Assembly: GCA_910586005.1 (NCBI GenBank)
Contig: CAJUHG010000001.1
Span: 1 to 64,000, forward strand
DNA: 64,000 nucleotides
Origin: an uncultured Lachnospiraceae bacterium
GTDB lineage: Bacteria > Bacillota > Clostridia > Lachnospirales > Lachnospiraceae
Direction: 5' to 3'
Positions 27,866-36,301 of the stretch are shown here, piece after piece (the first letter of the stretch is position 1; each line of letters begins with the position of its first letter). The notes beneath the pieces were generated by a model. It saw only the letters and a list, made by a program, of their open reading frames with translations, did no database searches and was not told the origin of the DNA. A program made the position numbers and the translations under genes.

Positions 27866-27905
27866 AAAAAAGGTCATTTTGCAATAATGCAAAATGACCT
27901 TTTTT
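27866..27905. terminator. Perfect terminator hairpin after array 3
   Basis: The 28-nt stem-loop (27872-27899) is identical to the one after array 1 and lies 35 bp beyond the last repeat, with a T-run after it. The tail that follows (27907-27950) also resembles 21058-21102. The remaining bases to 28290 hold no gene other than the leader of the next CDS. Confidence 0.85.
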
Positions 27906-28290
27906 ATGTACAGGGGCGCATATGGAAATTAACTGCTACGCAGCATGCACCCCGCACGACCAGTAGGGAAAGAAGAATCTTTCCTGCTCGATTGTATAAA
28001 AGAAACATGGGGAAAATTGATTGCTAATGCAATATAAGCCTCGCATGGATTGCTTTTGGTAATATTTTTTCTACAGAGGAAAGTGACCATATTTTTCGAT
28101 TTTTTTCATTTTTTTAATTTTTGTGTAGTGTAAAATTAGAATTTTAAATGATATGATAATTTCATAAGAAATCAAGGAAATTTCCAATAATCTATTCTCT
28201 TACAATAAAAATATGAAAGGAAGTGAACGTATTTTAAGAACAAGTTGTCTATATGATTGTATTTTTATATTTATGGAAGGAGAAAAAATT

Positions 28291-29070
28291 ATGAAAAAAT
28301 TATGTAAAAATTCAGTATTAATGTTATTAATGATTGCCATGTTATGTACTACTATATGTCCAATGTCATCATTTGCAGCATCTAAAAAAACAACCACATA
28401 TTATGTTACAACCAAAGCGGGTTTGCGTTTGCGTAAGAGTCCTTCTACATCAGGTAAGATTATTACAACCATGCCATATGCTTCATCTGTCAGTGTGTAT
28501 TCCATTTCAAATGGTTGGGCATATCTTACATACAAAGGAAAAGCAGGTTACGCGTCAATCCAATATTTATCTACGAAAACCCCCGCTTCAACTGGAAATA
28601 AAAAAACAAAATTAAGTTATGCTTTATACCATAATTCATCGGCTCGAATTTCTTGTAATTTCGATGGCTATAAATCAAAGAAAAACAGTAGGCACGAAGG
28701 AATAGACTTTGTTTTGCGAAATGGTGCGCCTATTTATTCATTAGTGAGTGGAATTGTGACTAGAGTTAGCTATGGGAAAAATGGCTCTGGAGGCTTGTCA
28801 ACAGTGGCTATATATGATAGTTCAACAAACAAGACGGTGGTCTATCTCCATTCCAAGCCCTATTCATTAAAAGTCGGCGCAAAAGTTTCAAAGGGTGAGA
28901 AGATTGGAACGCAGAGCTGGCGTGGAGTCTCCAGCAGTTCTAGTGGGCATACTCATGTGGAGGTTAGGAACGGGAGAAGGACTTCTGCGGCCATCAGTCT
29001 CAAAGATCCCAAATTAGATAATGAAAATCCAAACGCCTTTTGGAAATCGAAAGGATATATTGTACAATAA
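28291..29070 (+). CDS. Secreted M23 peptidase with SH3b domain
   Basis: 259 residues from the ATG at 28291 (GGAAGGAG 8 nt upstream; an earlier in-frame start is less likely). Signal peptide about 1-30 ending SFAAS; bacterial SH3 domain about 35-95 (TTKAGLRLRKSPS...GYASIQYLS), a cell-wall-binding module; M23/LytM metallopeptidase domain with zinc ligands in RHEGIDF (HxxxD) and HTHVEV (HxH), plus the usual YLHS. It should cut peptide crossbridges in peptidoglycan outside the membrane. It stands alone just after the CRISPR island, with no phage lysis genes nearby, so a housekeeping role is more likely than a phage one. Confidence 0.9.
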   Translation: MKKLCKNSVLMLLMIAMLCTTICPMSSFAASKKTTTYYVTTKAGLRLRKSPSTSGKIITTMPYASSVSVYSISNGWAYLTYKGKAGYASIQYLSTKTPASTGNKKTKLSYALYHNSSARISCNFDGYKSKKNSRHEGIDFVLRNGAPIYSLVSGIVTRVSYGKNGSGGLSTVAIYDSSTNKTVVYLHSKPYSLKVGAKVSKGEKIGTQSWRGVSSSSSGHTHVEVRNGRRTSAAISLKDPKLDNENPNAFWKSKGYIVQ

Positions 29071-29533
29071 AATTTAGTTGATATAAACAATAGAAAGCAC
29101 ACTTTGCAAACTTTCTATTGTCATGAATAAAAAAATCATAAAGGGAGCTAATTTATTCCCGCGAGCAATGCACCCACAGGGCACTTAAGCAAGCAGCCAC
29201 GTTAGCGTGGATATTTGGCGGTGCTATGCGCCAGTGGCGCATGTTAAGCACGGATCGAAACGGAGTGTAGACTGTCGCGAGGGTAAGTACCCTTTGGGTG
29301 CAAATACCCTGCCCTTTGGGCGGAAAGAATAAGCTAGGTCATGTCCCATAGCTTTCTGTGTGGTATTTGACTGCAAATACGAAATATTGTAGATTATGTT
29401 CAATAAAAGCTACAATATTTCGTGTAGTTTTTGCTTATTGTAATAACTTCTTTTTTATTTTTACATATGTTTATAAACATGTACAAATAAAGTATTTGGT
29501 ACAAAAAATAAAGTTATTGAGATTTCAGTTACC
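29071..29533. other. Non-coding gap with hairpins and a GC-rich patch
   Basis: A hairpin CAATAGAAAG...CTTTCTATTG at 29090-29123, related to those at about 20216 and 42060. A GC-rich patch of short inverted repeats follows (29155-29340; for example CCACGTTAGCGTGG), unlike the AT-rich surroundings. A further hairpin around ACGAAATATTGTAG...CTACAATATTTCGT (about 29379-29423) may end the M23 transcript. No gene seen. Confidence 0.5.
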
Positions 29534-30997
29534 TTATTTCAAATTTTCTAAAGTTCCTGCATTTGCACTCGGCAGCCGAATCGTAAATGTACTGCCTCCG
29601 CCTTTGGTATCACTAACAGAAATTTTACCACCATGTGCATAACAAATTTCTTTTGCTATGGAAAGACCTAAGCCAAAGTGTTCTTTTTTGTTGTGGGAGG
29701 AATCAATCTGATAGAATTTGTCAAAAATTTTTTCTTTTTCAGCATTTGTAATGCCTATTCCAGTATCAATTACTTGGATATAACATTTCGTGCGCAACTG
29801 GTAAATATGTAGAGAAACACTTTGTCCAGAAGGCGTATAAGATAGCGCATTGTCTAATAAAATAATGATTGCTTGTTCTATTCTTTGTACATCACAAAAA
29901 CAGATACAATTGCATAGCTCATCTTTTAATAGAGAAAGAGAAATATTTTTGCGTTTGGCAATGTCAAAATACTTTTCATAGATGGATGCTACTAAATCTG
30001 TAAGATTAACAAGTTCAAATGCAAAGCTTAAAGTAGATTGTTCCATTTTAACTAAGCAAAGCAAATCTTGTATCAATCGCTCCATTCTAGACATTTCATT
30101 GTCTATCAATGAATAAATACGTTCTGATTTTTCTGTATCAGGTTTATTTTTTAAAATAGATAAACCTGTTTTAAAAACAGCTAATGGGGAGCGAAGTTCA
30201 TGAGATGCAAAAGCAATAAAATGTTTTTGTTTTTCATCATTTTCTATAATGGGTTTTAAAGTATGAGAAGTAAAAATATAAGAAAAAATGGATAAAACCA
30301 AAATAGAAATAAACCAAATGGCAAAAAACCAAATACGTTGTATTTTTACATTCTGATAAAAATCTTTTAAATTATATAAATAGACAGCATTAATTTCATG
30401 TTTCTTTTCTTTATCATAGATTTTTGTATTCATAATAAGAAAACGATTGTCTGCTTTTTTATATTTAAAATATTGTTGTTCCAGATGGGATAAGTTTGTT
30501 TTTGTAGTTATATCTTGTGAAAAAGTTACAGAATTATATTGGGATGCTTCCGAGGATATATTTTGAAAAACAATAGCAGAATCCTGTTGAGGGATTTCAG
30601 AAAGTATACCCTCTAAGGTATCCCCAGAGGGGCATGCGACCGTTTCACAAGGTATGATATTTTCTCTAGTTTTTAAAAATTTTCTTATATCATAAATAAA
30701 AGCGTGTTCCAAATCAGACAATGTCAAGGTAGAGAGCGTAGAAGGAGAGCCATTTACTTCAATATAAAGAATATCCTTTGTAAGATTACAAGTATTCATA
30801 TACCAATGAATGCTTATATTTTTAGAGGTATATAATTCAGTGGAAATATTATTTGCTCTGAGAAAAAAAAGAGCTTTTTCTTGTCCATACATATTTTTTT
30901 CAGAAACTTTCAAACAACATAAAATAATCACAAGCACAATCAATGTAGTAGAAAGACAACAGATAAACGAGAGTTTCAGTCGAATTTTATAAAACAT
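29534..30997 (-). CDS. Membrane sensor histidine kinase
   Basis: A 487-residue kinase: membrane helix about residues 10-29, extracellular sensor region about 30-218, second helix about 221-243, HisKA with His266 in FASHELRSPLAVF, and HATPase_c with NALSYTPSG (N box), DTGIGI (G1) and GLGLSIAK (G2). It pairs with the OmpR-type regulator encoded 29 bp upstream. Residues 115-131 (IPCETVACPSGDTLEGI) in the sensor region come from an inserted palindromic element, read in the same frame as the copies in the Ser/Thr kinase gene. The system probably responds to a cell-envelope or extracellular signal and may control the divergent ABC cluster. Confidence 0.93.
   Translation of the reverse strand: MFYKIRLKLSFICCLSTTLIVLVIILCCLKVSEKNMYGQEKALFFLRANNISTELYTSKNISIHWYMNTCNLTKDILYIEVNGSPSTLSTLTLSDLEHAFIYDIRKFLKTRENIIPCETVACPSGDTLEGILSEIPQQDSAIVFQNISSEASQYNSVTFSQDITTKTNLSHLEQQYFKYKKADNRFLIMNTKIYDKEKKHEINAVYLYNLKDFYQNVKIQRIWFFAIWFISILVLSIFSYIFTSHTLKPIIENDEKQKHFIAFASHELRSPLAVFKTGLSILKNKPDTEKSERIYSLIDNEMSRMERLIQDLLCLVKMEQSTLSFAFELVNLTDLVASIYEKYFDIAKRKNISLSLLKDELCNCICFCDVQRIEQAIIILLDNALSYTPSGQSVSLHIYQLRTKCYIQVIDTGIGITNAEKEKIFDKFYQIDSSHNKKEHFGLGLSIAKEICYAHGGKISVSDTKGGGSTFTIRLPSANAGTLENLK
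30605..30656 (-). repeat. Palindromic element inside the histidine kinase gene (in frame)
   Basis: TATACCCTCTAAGG...CAAGGTATGATA on the plus strand; on the coding strand it reads from ATACCTTGTGAAACG. Its translation starts IPCET as in the Ser/Thr kinase copies, but the inner hairpin has diverged. No frame disruption. Confidence 0.85.
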
Positions 30998-31026
30998 ATC
31001 AGATTCTCCTAGTAAGATTAATTTTC

Positions 31027-31701
31027 CTATTTTAGCATTAGGCGATATCCTTGGCGGTGGATGGTTACAATCTGAACATTTGTATCTAGGGTGCTTAATT
31101 TTTTTCTTAACAGATAAATGTAGTTATCCAAATTACCATCTTCTATTTCTGCATTTGGTCCCCAAACATTTCCTATAATTTGCAGTCGTGTTAGAACTTG
31201 TTCGGGATTTCTAAGAAAGTATGACAAAAGATCAGCTTCTTTTTTGGATAAAATAAAAGTCTTATTTTTATGAATCAATTTAGATTCTTTTTCTGAAAAG
31301 CAAATATCCCCAAAGTTTAAGAAAAAAGGTGTTGTATGGTTTAATGTTCTGCGCATAACACTGCGCATACGCGCCAATAATTCTCCAATATCAAAAGGTT
31401 TTACAAGATAATCGTCAGCGCCAAGATCTAGTCCATTAATTTTTTCTATAGATTCTCCAAGGGCAGTGATAAAAATTACAGGAGTATTTACTTGCGCTTT
31501 TCTGATTCGTTTTAGTATTTTTTCACCAGAGAGATTGGGTAACATTCTGTCTAGTAAAATAATGTCATGGAGGTTTTGAAGCGCTAGTAGTAAACCTTCA
31601 TATCCATCATGGCAAATATCAATAGAAAATCCTTCTGTTTCTAAGCCGTAAATAAGCAGCTCTGTTAAGCTAGTATCATCTTCAATAATTAAAATTCTCA
31701 T
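31027..31701 (-). CDS. Response regulator, OmpR/PhoB family
   Basis: 224 residues: receiver domain with the acidic pair EDD (8-10), phospho-acceptor Asp51 in IILLDRMLP and Lys102 in DYLVKPF, then a winged-helix DNA-binding domain (RLQIIGNVWG...DNYIYLLRKKL...IVTIHRQGYRL). RBS GGGAGG before the ATG. First gene of the two-gene unit with the sensor kinase. The 467-bp divergent spacer to the solute-binding-protein gene is the obvious place for its binding sites. Confidence 0.95.
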   Translation of the reverse strand: MRILIIEDDTSLTELLIYGLETEGFSIDICHDGYEGLLLALQNLHDIILLDRMLPNLSGEKILKRIRKAQVNTPVIFITALGESIEKINGLDLGADDYLVKPFDIGELLARMRSVMRRTLNHTTPFFLNFGDICFSEKESKLIHKNKTFILSKKEADLLSYFLRNPEQVLTRLQIIGNVWGPNAEIEDGNLDNYIYLLRKKLSTLDTNVQIVTIHRQGYRLMLK

Positions 31702-32000
31702 AATATCCTCCCTATATACTGCTGCAATTTTTCAAAAATTTAGACTTATTATTTAAAAAGATATATATTGTCCACTATTAGCAAAATTTTAATTGTTAGT
31801 AATTTAGTATTATTGCAGTTTATCAGAAGTTATATCTAATTAGTAATAATATTTTTATCTAAAGTATATCATACAAGTTCTCTAAAAGTCCTCTAAATAT
31901 AGAGAAAGAACTTTGTAAAAGAATAGAAATAGAAAGGGGTGACCTAAAATATTTAGAGAAGTAATAGAGGACTTTACAAATTTATATATGATAAGCTGGT

Positions 32001-32144
32001 ATCACAATAGAAAATCTTGCAAGTGATAAAATTTCTATCATAACAGAAAATATTGTAAGTGATAAGATTGTGGTCATAACAGAAAATCTTACAAGTAACA
32101 AAATTACTATCATGATAAAAAATCTTGTAGATGAATTGAGTTCT
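32001..32144 (+). repeat. Four tandem 36-bp repeats in the divergent intergenic region
   Basis: Units start at 32001, 32037, 32073 and 32109, each close to RTCATAACAGAAAATCTT then a AGTGATAAAAT-like end. The frame that continues into the lipoprotein gene is open through all four and would read as a 12-residue repeat (xITENLxSDKIx), but no strong start precedes them. They may be regulator binding sites or a decayed coding repeat. The rest of the 31702-32168 gap is AT-rich with no gene. Confidence 0.75.
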
Positions 32145-32168
32145 AGAACAAGAAAAAGGAGTGTTGAT

Positions 32169-34475
32169 ATGAAAAAGAAAGTTATATTTTTTATTGGTAT
32201 AATGTTTTTATTGTCTTTATTTCTAGGAGCATGTGCTTCTCCTAAAAATGAAAAACAAAAAGTAGCTAAGACAGAAAATCTGGAAAACGATGAGTTAAAA
32301 GAAACTGTTACAAAGGGAAGGTATCGAGAGGAGAAAATCGATTTTCCAGTTCCAATTAAAACGGTATTTGATGTGTTGTACAAAGATAAAGATGAGATTC
32401 AGATTTTATTAGAAGATGAACAATTTACGTTTTATTTTTATGAAAGTAAAGATTCTGGTGTTACTTGGCAGCAAAAGGAATTAAAGAATGAATGGTTGCC
32501 AGAACATTATAGAGTAGTTTCTGCTTGTTTTGGAACGAAAGAAGATATTATTGTATCTGCTGGAAAAATATCTGAAAATCCTCTGGATGAAGAACATGCA
32601 ATTGGAGAGTATCTTTATTTTAGATTAAATAATATAGAGAGAGACTTTCAAGTAAATCAATTAGCATTGCATTTGCCAGAACCAAAAGAAGAATATTTAG
32701 ATTTAGGTTATGGTCTAACACAAATCTGTTCTATAGATGAAAAACTCTATGGAATATTTAATACAAAAATAGAAGAAGAACTAACCTATCAATTGTTTTG
32801 TTTTAGTCTTACGGATGGTTCTGTTTCTTGGAAATTGGATTTTGATACAAAACCTGTGGAAATTGCAAAATTTGGAGATAAGTTATATTTAAATGAATAT
32901 GATGGACAAATAAAAACTTTAGATAAGAAAACGGGACAAGAATTACCAGAAAGTTCTATCTCTTTGGAACACAGTTTTCTCAATTATATGGATATAAAAC
33001 CAGAGACGAACAAACTATTTTATTGTAATGAAACAGGAATCTATGGAACAGATGACACAATGACTCTTACAGAACTTTTGGTAGATGGAAACTTGAGCAG
33101 GTTTTCTGATAAAGGTTATCAAATAAGAAAATTCTGTAGTGTAAATGAGCAGGTTTTTTTCATGTTTCTTGCAGACAATTCCTTTACAAAGATGGAGTTA
33201 TTTAGATATGAATATGATGCTGAATTGGCCACACAGCCAAAGGATGAATTGATGGTTTATTCTTTAGAGGATAGTGAGATAGTAGATAAAATAATTTCTG
33301 ATTTTAGGGCAAGTCATCAAGATATCTTTGTAAAACATAAAATTGGCATGCAAGATTCTTCTGTAACAAATGTGTCAGATGCGATTAATATTTTAAATAC
33401 AGAAATTATGGCAGGAAATGGACCAGATATTTTAATACTAAATGGGCTTCCTTGGGAAGCATATGAAGAAAAAGAGATACTTATGGATGTAAGTAATGAT
33501 TTAGATTCTTATATAAAAGAGAAGAAAGTGTTTGAAAATATTTTTTCTGCCTATCAAAAAGACAATGCTCAATATGTGGTTCCAATTTCTTTTCAATTTC
33601 CAGTGATTATTGGAGAGGAAAGCCAAGTATCACAAATTCATTCGATAGAAGATTTATTAAGAGTAATAGAAAGGATAGAGGATATGCCATCACTTTCGAT
33701 AGAAGGTTTTTTACCTTATGTAGTTAGTATCTATTGGGATAAAATACAAGATGAGAACGATTCTATTTCAAAAGAAGAATTAAAAAATATATTAGAAAAA
33801 GCAAAGGAAATAAATGATCTGCTGCAACCAAAAGAAGGAGATTTTATGAACTTTTTTAAGATGCTTGGACATTGGGAGGAAGAATCTGTTTATGAAGCAT
33901 TTGCAGAAAATTTCTTGGATGTGTGGAATGTGGTGTATGGTCATGTGGCATTAAGTTTGGGAAACTTAAGTTCTATCAGAGAGTTTACAGCTATTTCAGA
34001 TCATATGCCAAACCAAAATTTATCCTATCAAATTTTTTCAGACAAAGTTTTTAGTTCATTGAATATGGGAATTAATGGAAGAACACCATCTAGAGAGCTT
34101 GCAAAGGAATTTTTAGAATTTGTGCTTAGTGAAAAAGAACAAAAAATAATATCAGATGAAAGACAAATCTTCAAGGTAGGATTTCCTGTGAATAAAGATG
34201 CTTGGGAAGCTATCATTGCAAAACCATCTCCAAAGGAACTAGAAGATTATGGAGATATATTTGAAAGATTAGGTGGGACATTTGAATGGCCAGAGCAAAA
34301 AGAGTTTCATAAACTTGAACAAAAAATGGAGAATCTTTCTACACCTGCAATGGAAGATAGCATTGTAATGCATACTATACTAGAAAGTGCAAAACCATAT
34401 TTATCTGGAGAAAAAACAGTGGATACTGTTGTAAATGAAATAACACAAGCACTTGAATTATATTTTACTGAGTGA
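32169..34475 (+). CDS. ABC-importer solute-binding lipoprotein
   Basis: 768 residues from the ATG at 32169 (AAAGGAG 7 nt upstream). Lipobox FLGAC near residue 19. The N-terminal ~350 residues look like a beta-propeller-type extension (SGVTWQQKELKNEW, LYLNEYDGQIKTLDKKTG), and residues about 390-768 are a family-1 extracellular solute-binding domain (GNGPDILILNGLPWEAYEEKEILMDVS). That is about 300 residues longer than usual binding proteins. It leads a five-gene run with two permeases, so it probably delivers an oligosaccharide or related solute. Confidence 0.85.
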   Translation: MKKKVIFFIGIMFLLSLFLGACASPKNEKQKVAKTENLENDELKETVTKGRYREEKIDFPVPIKTVFDVLYKDKDEIQILLEDEQFTFYFYESKDSGVTWQQKELKNEWLPEHYRVVSACFGTKEDIIVSAGKISENPLDEEHAIGEYLYFRLNNIERDFQVNQLALHLPEPKEEYLDLGYGLTQICSIDEKLYGIFNTKIEEELTYQLFCFSLTDGSVSWKLDFDTKPVEIAKFGDKLYLNEYDGQIKTLDKKTGQELPESSISLEHSFLNYMDIKPETNKLFYCNETGIYGTDDTMTLTELLVDGNLSRFSDKGYQIRKFCSVNEQVFFMFLADNSFTKMELFRYEYDAELATQPKDELMVYSLEDSEIVDKIISDFRASHQDIFVKHKIGMQDSSVTNVSDAINILNTEIMAGNGPDILILNGLPWEAYEEKEILMDVSNDLDSYIKEKKVFENIFSAYQKDNAQYVVPISFQFPVIIGEESQVSQIHSIEDLLRVIERIEDMPSLSIEGFLPYVVSIYWDKIQDENDSISKEELKNILEKAKEINDLLQPKEGDFMNFFKMLGHWEEESVYEAFAENFLDVWNVVYGHVALSLGNLSSIREFTAISDHMPNQNLSYQIFSDKVFSSLNMGINGRTPSRELAKEFLEFVLSEKEQKIISDERQIFKVGFPVNKDAWEAIIAKPSPKELEDYGDIFERLGGTFEWPEQKEFHKLEQKMENLSTPAMEDSIVMHTILESAKPYLSGEKTVDTVVNEITQALELYFTE

Positions 34476-34491
34476 TACCGGAGGGAAAAAT

Positions 34492-35319
34492 TTGAAAAAA
34501 GGGCAGAATTATTTAAAAGATTTTCTTTTTATTTTACCAAGTTTTTTAGGCGTTTCTATTTTTGTACTTATCCCCTTTATAGATATTATAAAAAGGTCTT
34601 TTACAAATGTTACAGGTGAGTTATTTGTAGGATTTTATAATTATGAAAAGGTATTTCAAAATACAGCCTTTCGTTTAGCAATGGGAAATACTTTGCGATT
34701 TCTTATTATTTGTGTACCTTTACTGTTAAGTTTTTCGCTTTTGTTGGCAAATATAGTCTATGCATGGGAGAGAACCTTAAAACGAACATGTCTGTATCAA
34801 AGTATTTGTCTGTTGCCTATGGCTGTTCCAATTGCTTCTTTGGTATTTGTTTGGAAAATAATATTTCATAGAAATGGGGTGTGGAATCATTATTTTGGTA
34901 GTTCTATTGATTGGTTAAACTCTTCTTATGCCTTTGCTGTTCTAGTTGGTAGTTTTTTGTGGAAAAATATGGGCTATTATGTTGTTTTATGGCTCACAGG
35001 ATTGGAAGGAATACCAGAAAGTTTGTATGAAGCGGCTGCTTTGGATGGAGCAGGAAGTATGAAAAAGTTTTGGTATATCACACTTCCTTCTCTAAAATCT
35101 ATGACTTCTGCAACTTTTATATTGGCTTTAACTGGAACTTTTAAATCTTATCGAGAAGCCTATTTATTGGCTGGAGAATATCCAGATAAAAGTATTTATA
35201 TGATACAACATATCTTACATAATTGGTTTCGTGATATGTCTATGGAAAAAATGTCAGCAAGTGCAGTGGTTATTGTAGGTATATTTGCAGTAATTGTATA
35301 TCAAATGGGAGGTGATTAA
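34492..35319 (+). CDS. ABC sugar-type permease, MalF/UgpA family
   Basis: 275 residues from a TTG start with GGAGG 6 nt upstream; the ATG at 34453 lies inside the previous gene and has no RBS. Six membrane helices, with the EAA signature ESLYEAAALDGAGSMKKFWYITLP in the cytoplasmic loop (Glu-Ala-Ala...Gly) that contacts the ATPase. It forms a heterodimer with the next gene product. No ATPase gene is present in this cluster, so a shared MsmX/MsmK-like ATPase encoded elsewhere is likely. Confidence 0.9.
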   Translation: MKKGQNYLKDFLFILPSFLGVSIFVLIPFIDIIKRSFTNVTGELFVGFYNYEKVFQNTAFRLAMGNTLRFLIICVPLLLSFSLLLANIVYAWERTLKRTCLYQSICLLPMAVPIASLVFVWKIIFHRNGVWNHYFGSSIDWLNSSYAFAVLVGSFLWKNMGYYVVLWLTGLEGIPESLYEAAALDGAGSMKKFWYITLPSLKSMTSATFILALTGTFKSYREAYLLAGEYPDKSIYMIQHILHNWFRDMSMEKMSASAVVIVGIFAVIVYQMGGD

Positions 35320-35323
35320 AAGA

Positions 35324-36172
35324 TTGAAACATGTAATGTGTAGGAAAATTTCTAATTTTATTATTGGCGTTGTATGTGTTCTCTCTTGTTTTCCAATTTT
35401 TATTTTATTAGTGGGGAGCATTACTGGTGAGCAAGAATTAATGATTTATTTAAAAGGAATATTTGAAGAACAAGGACAAACTTATTTTGTTTTATTTCCC
35501 TCATTTCCTACCTTAAAAGGTTTTCTGGAATTATTGCTGGATACACCAGAATTTTATATGGTATTTTGGAATTCTGTAAAACTTACCTGCTTTATTGTGA
35601 TAGGACAATTAATTTTTTCAGTCCCAGCCGCTTGGGGATTTTCTAGATGGAAAGGGAAATTGAGCAATCGGTTATTTTATATTTATACTATTTTAATGTT
35701 ATTACCATTTCAAGTTACCATGTTATCAAATTATCTTGTAATTGACAAATTAGGTATATTAGATACACATGCAGCCGTGATATTACCAGCAGTTTTTTCA
35801 ACGTTTCCTGTGTTTATTATTTATCGTTACTTTAGTGCTATACCAGAAGAAATATATGAAGCATTTTCCTTGGAAAGTAGTAGTAAATTCCAATTGTTTT
35901 GGCATATGGGATTACCCTTAGCTATGTCAGGAATTAAAGCAACCATTTTGCTTAATGTGATTGAATATTGGAATATGATAGAACAACCACTTCTTTTTTT
36001 AAAAACCCCTTCCCTTTGGCCATTTTCCATTTATATTCCTGATATCAGTAAGGAAAATATTCAGTATGTATTTGTATTTTCATTTATGGTTTTGATTCCC
36101 ATGCTTTTCATCCTTTTTTGGGGCAAAGATGAAATTAAGAACGGAATTGGAACAATGGTCTTAAAGGGTTAG
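35324..36172 (+). CDS. ABC sugar-type permease, MalG/UgpE family
   Basis: About 282 residues from a TTG start at 35324, 11 nt after GGAGG (an ATG at 35336 is the alternative). Six membrane helices; EAA-type loop EEIYEAFSLESSSKFQLFWHMGLP, in which the usual Ala-Ala and Gly are changed (AFSLES), a somewhat divergent coupling loop. Starts 4 bp after the stop of the first permease, hence coupled. Confidence 0.87.
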   Translation: MKHVMCRKISNFIIGVVCVLSCFPIFILLVGSITGEQELMIYLKGIFEEQGQTYFVLFPSFPTLKGFLELLLDTPEFYMVFWNSVKLTCFIVIGQLIFSVPAAWGFSRWKGKLSNRLFYIYTILMLLPFQVTMLSNYLVIDKLGILDTHAAVILPAVFSTFPVFIIYRYFSAIPEEIYEAFSLESSSKFQLFWHMGLPLAMSGIKATILLNVIEYWNMIEQPLLFLKTPSLWPFSIYIPDISKENIQYVFVFSFMVLIPMLFILFWGKDEIKNGIGTMVLKG

Positions 36173-36301
36173 GGTATATTAATAAAATTATTTTACGTTT
36201 TGTAGTATGAGTAAAAAAGTATTTTTAAGTAGTCAAATATCCATAAGAGATGTGTGGAAATAGAAAAAAATTTTTTTAGGTAATAGAAAAGGTGTTTGAA
36301 A

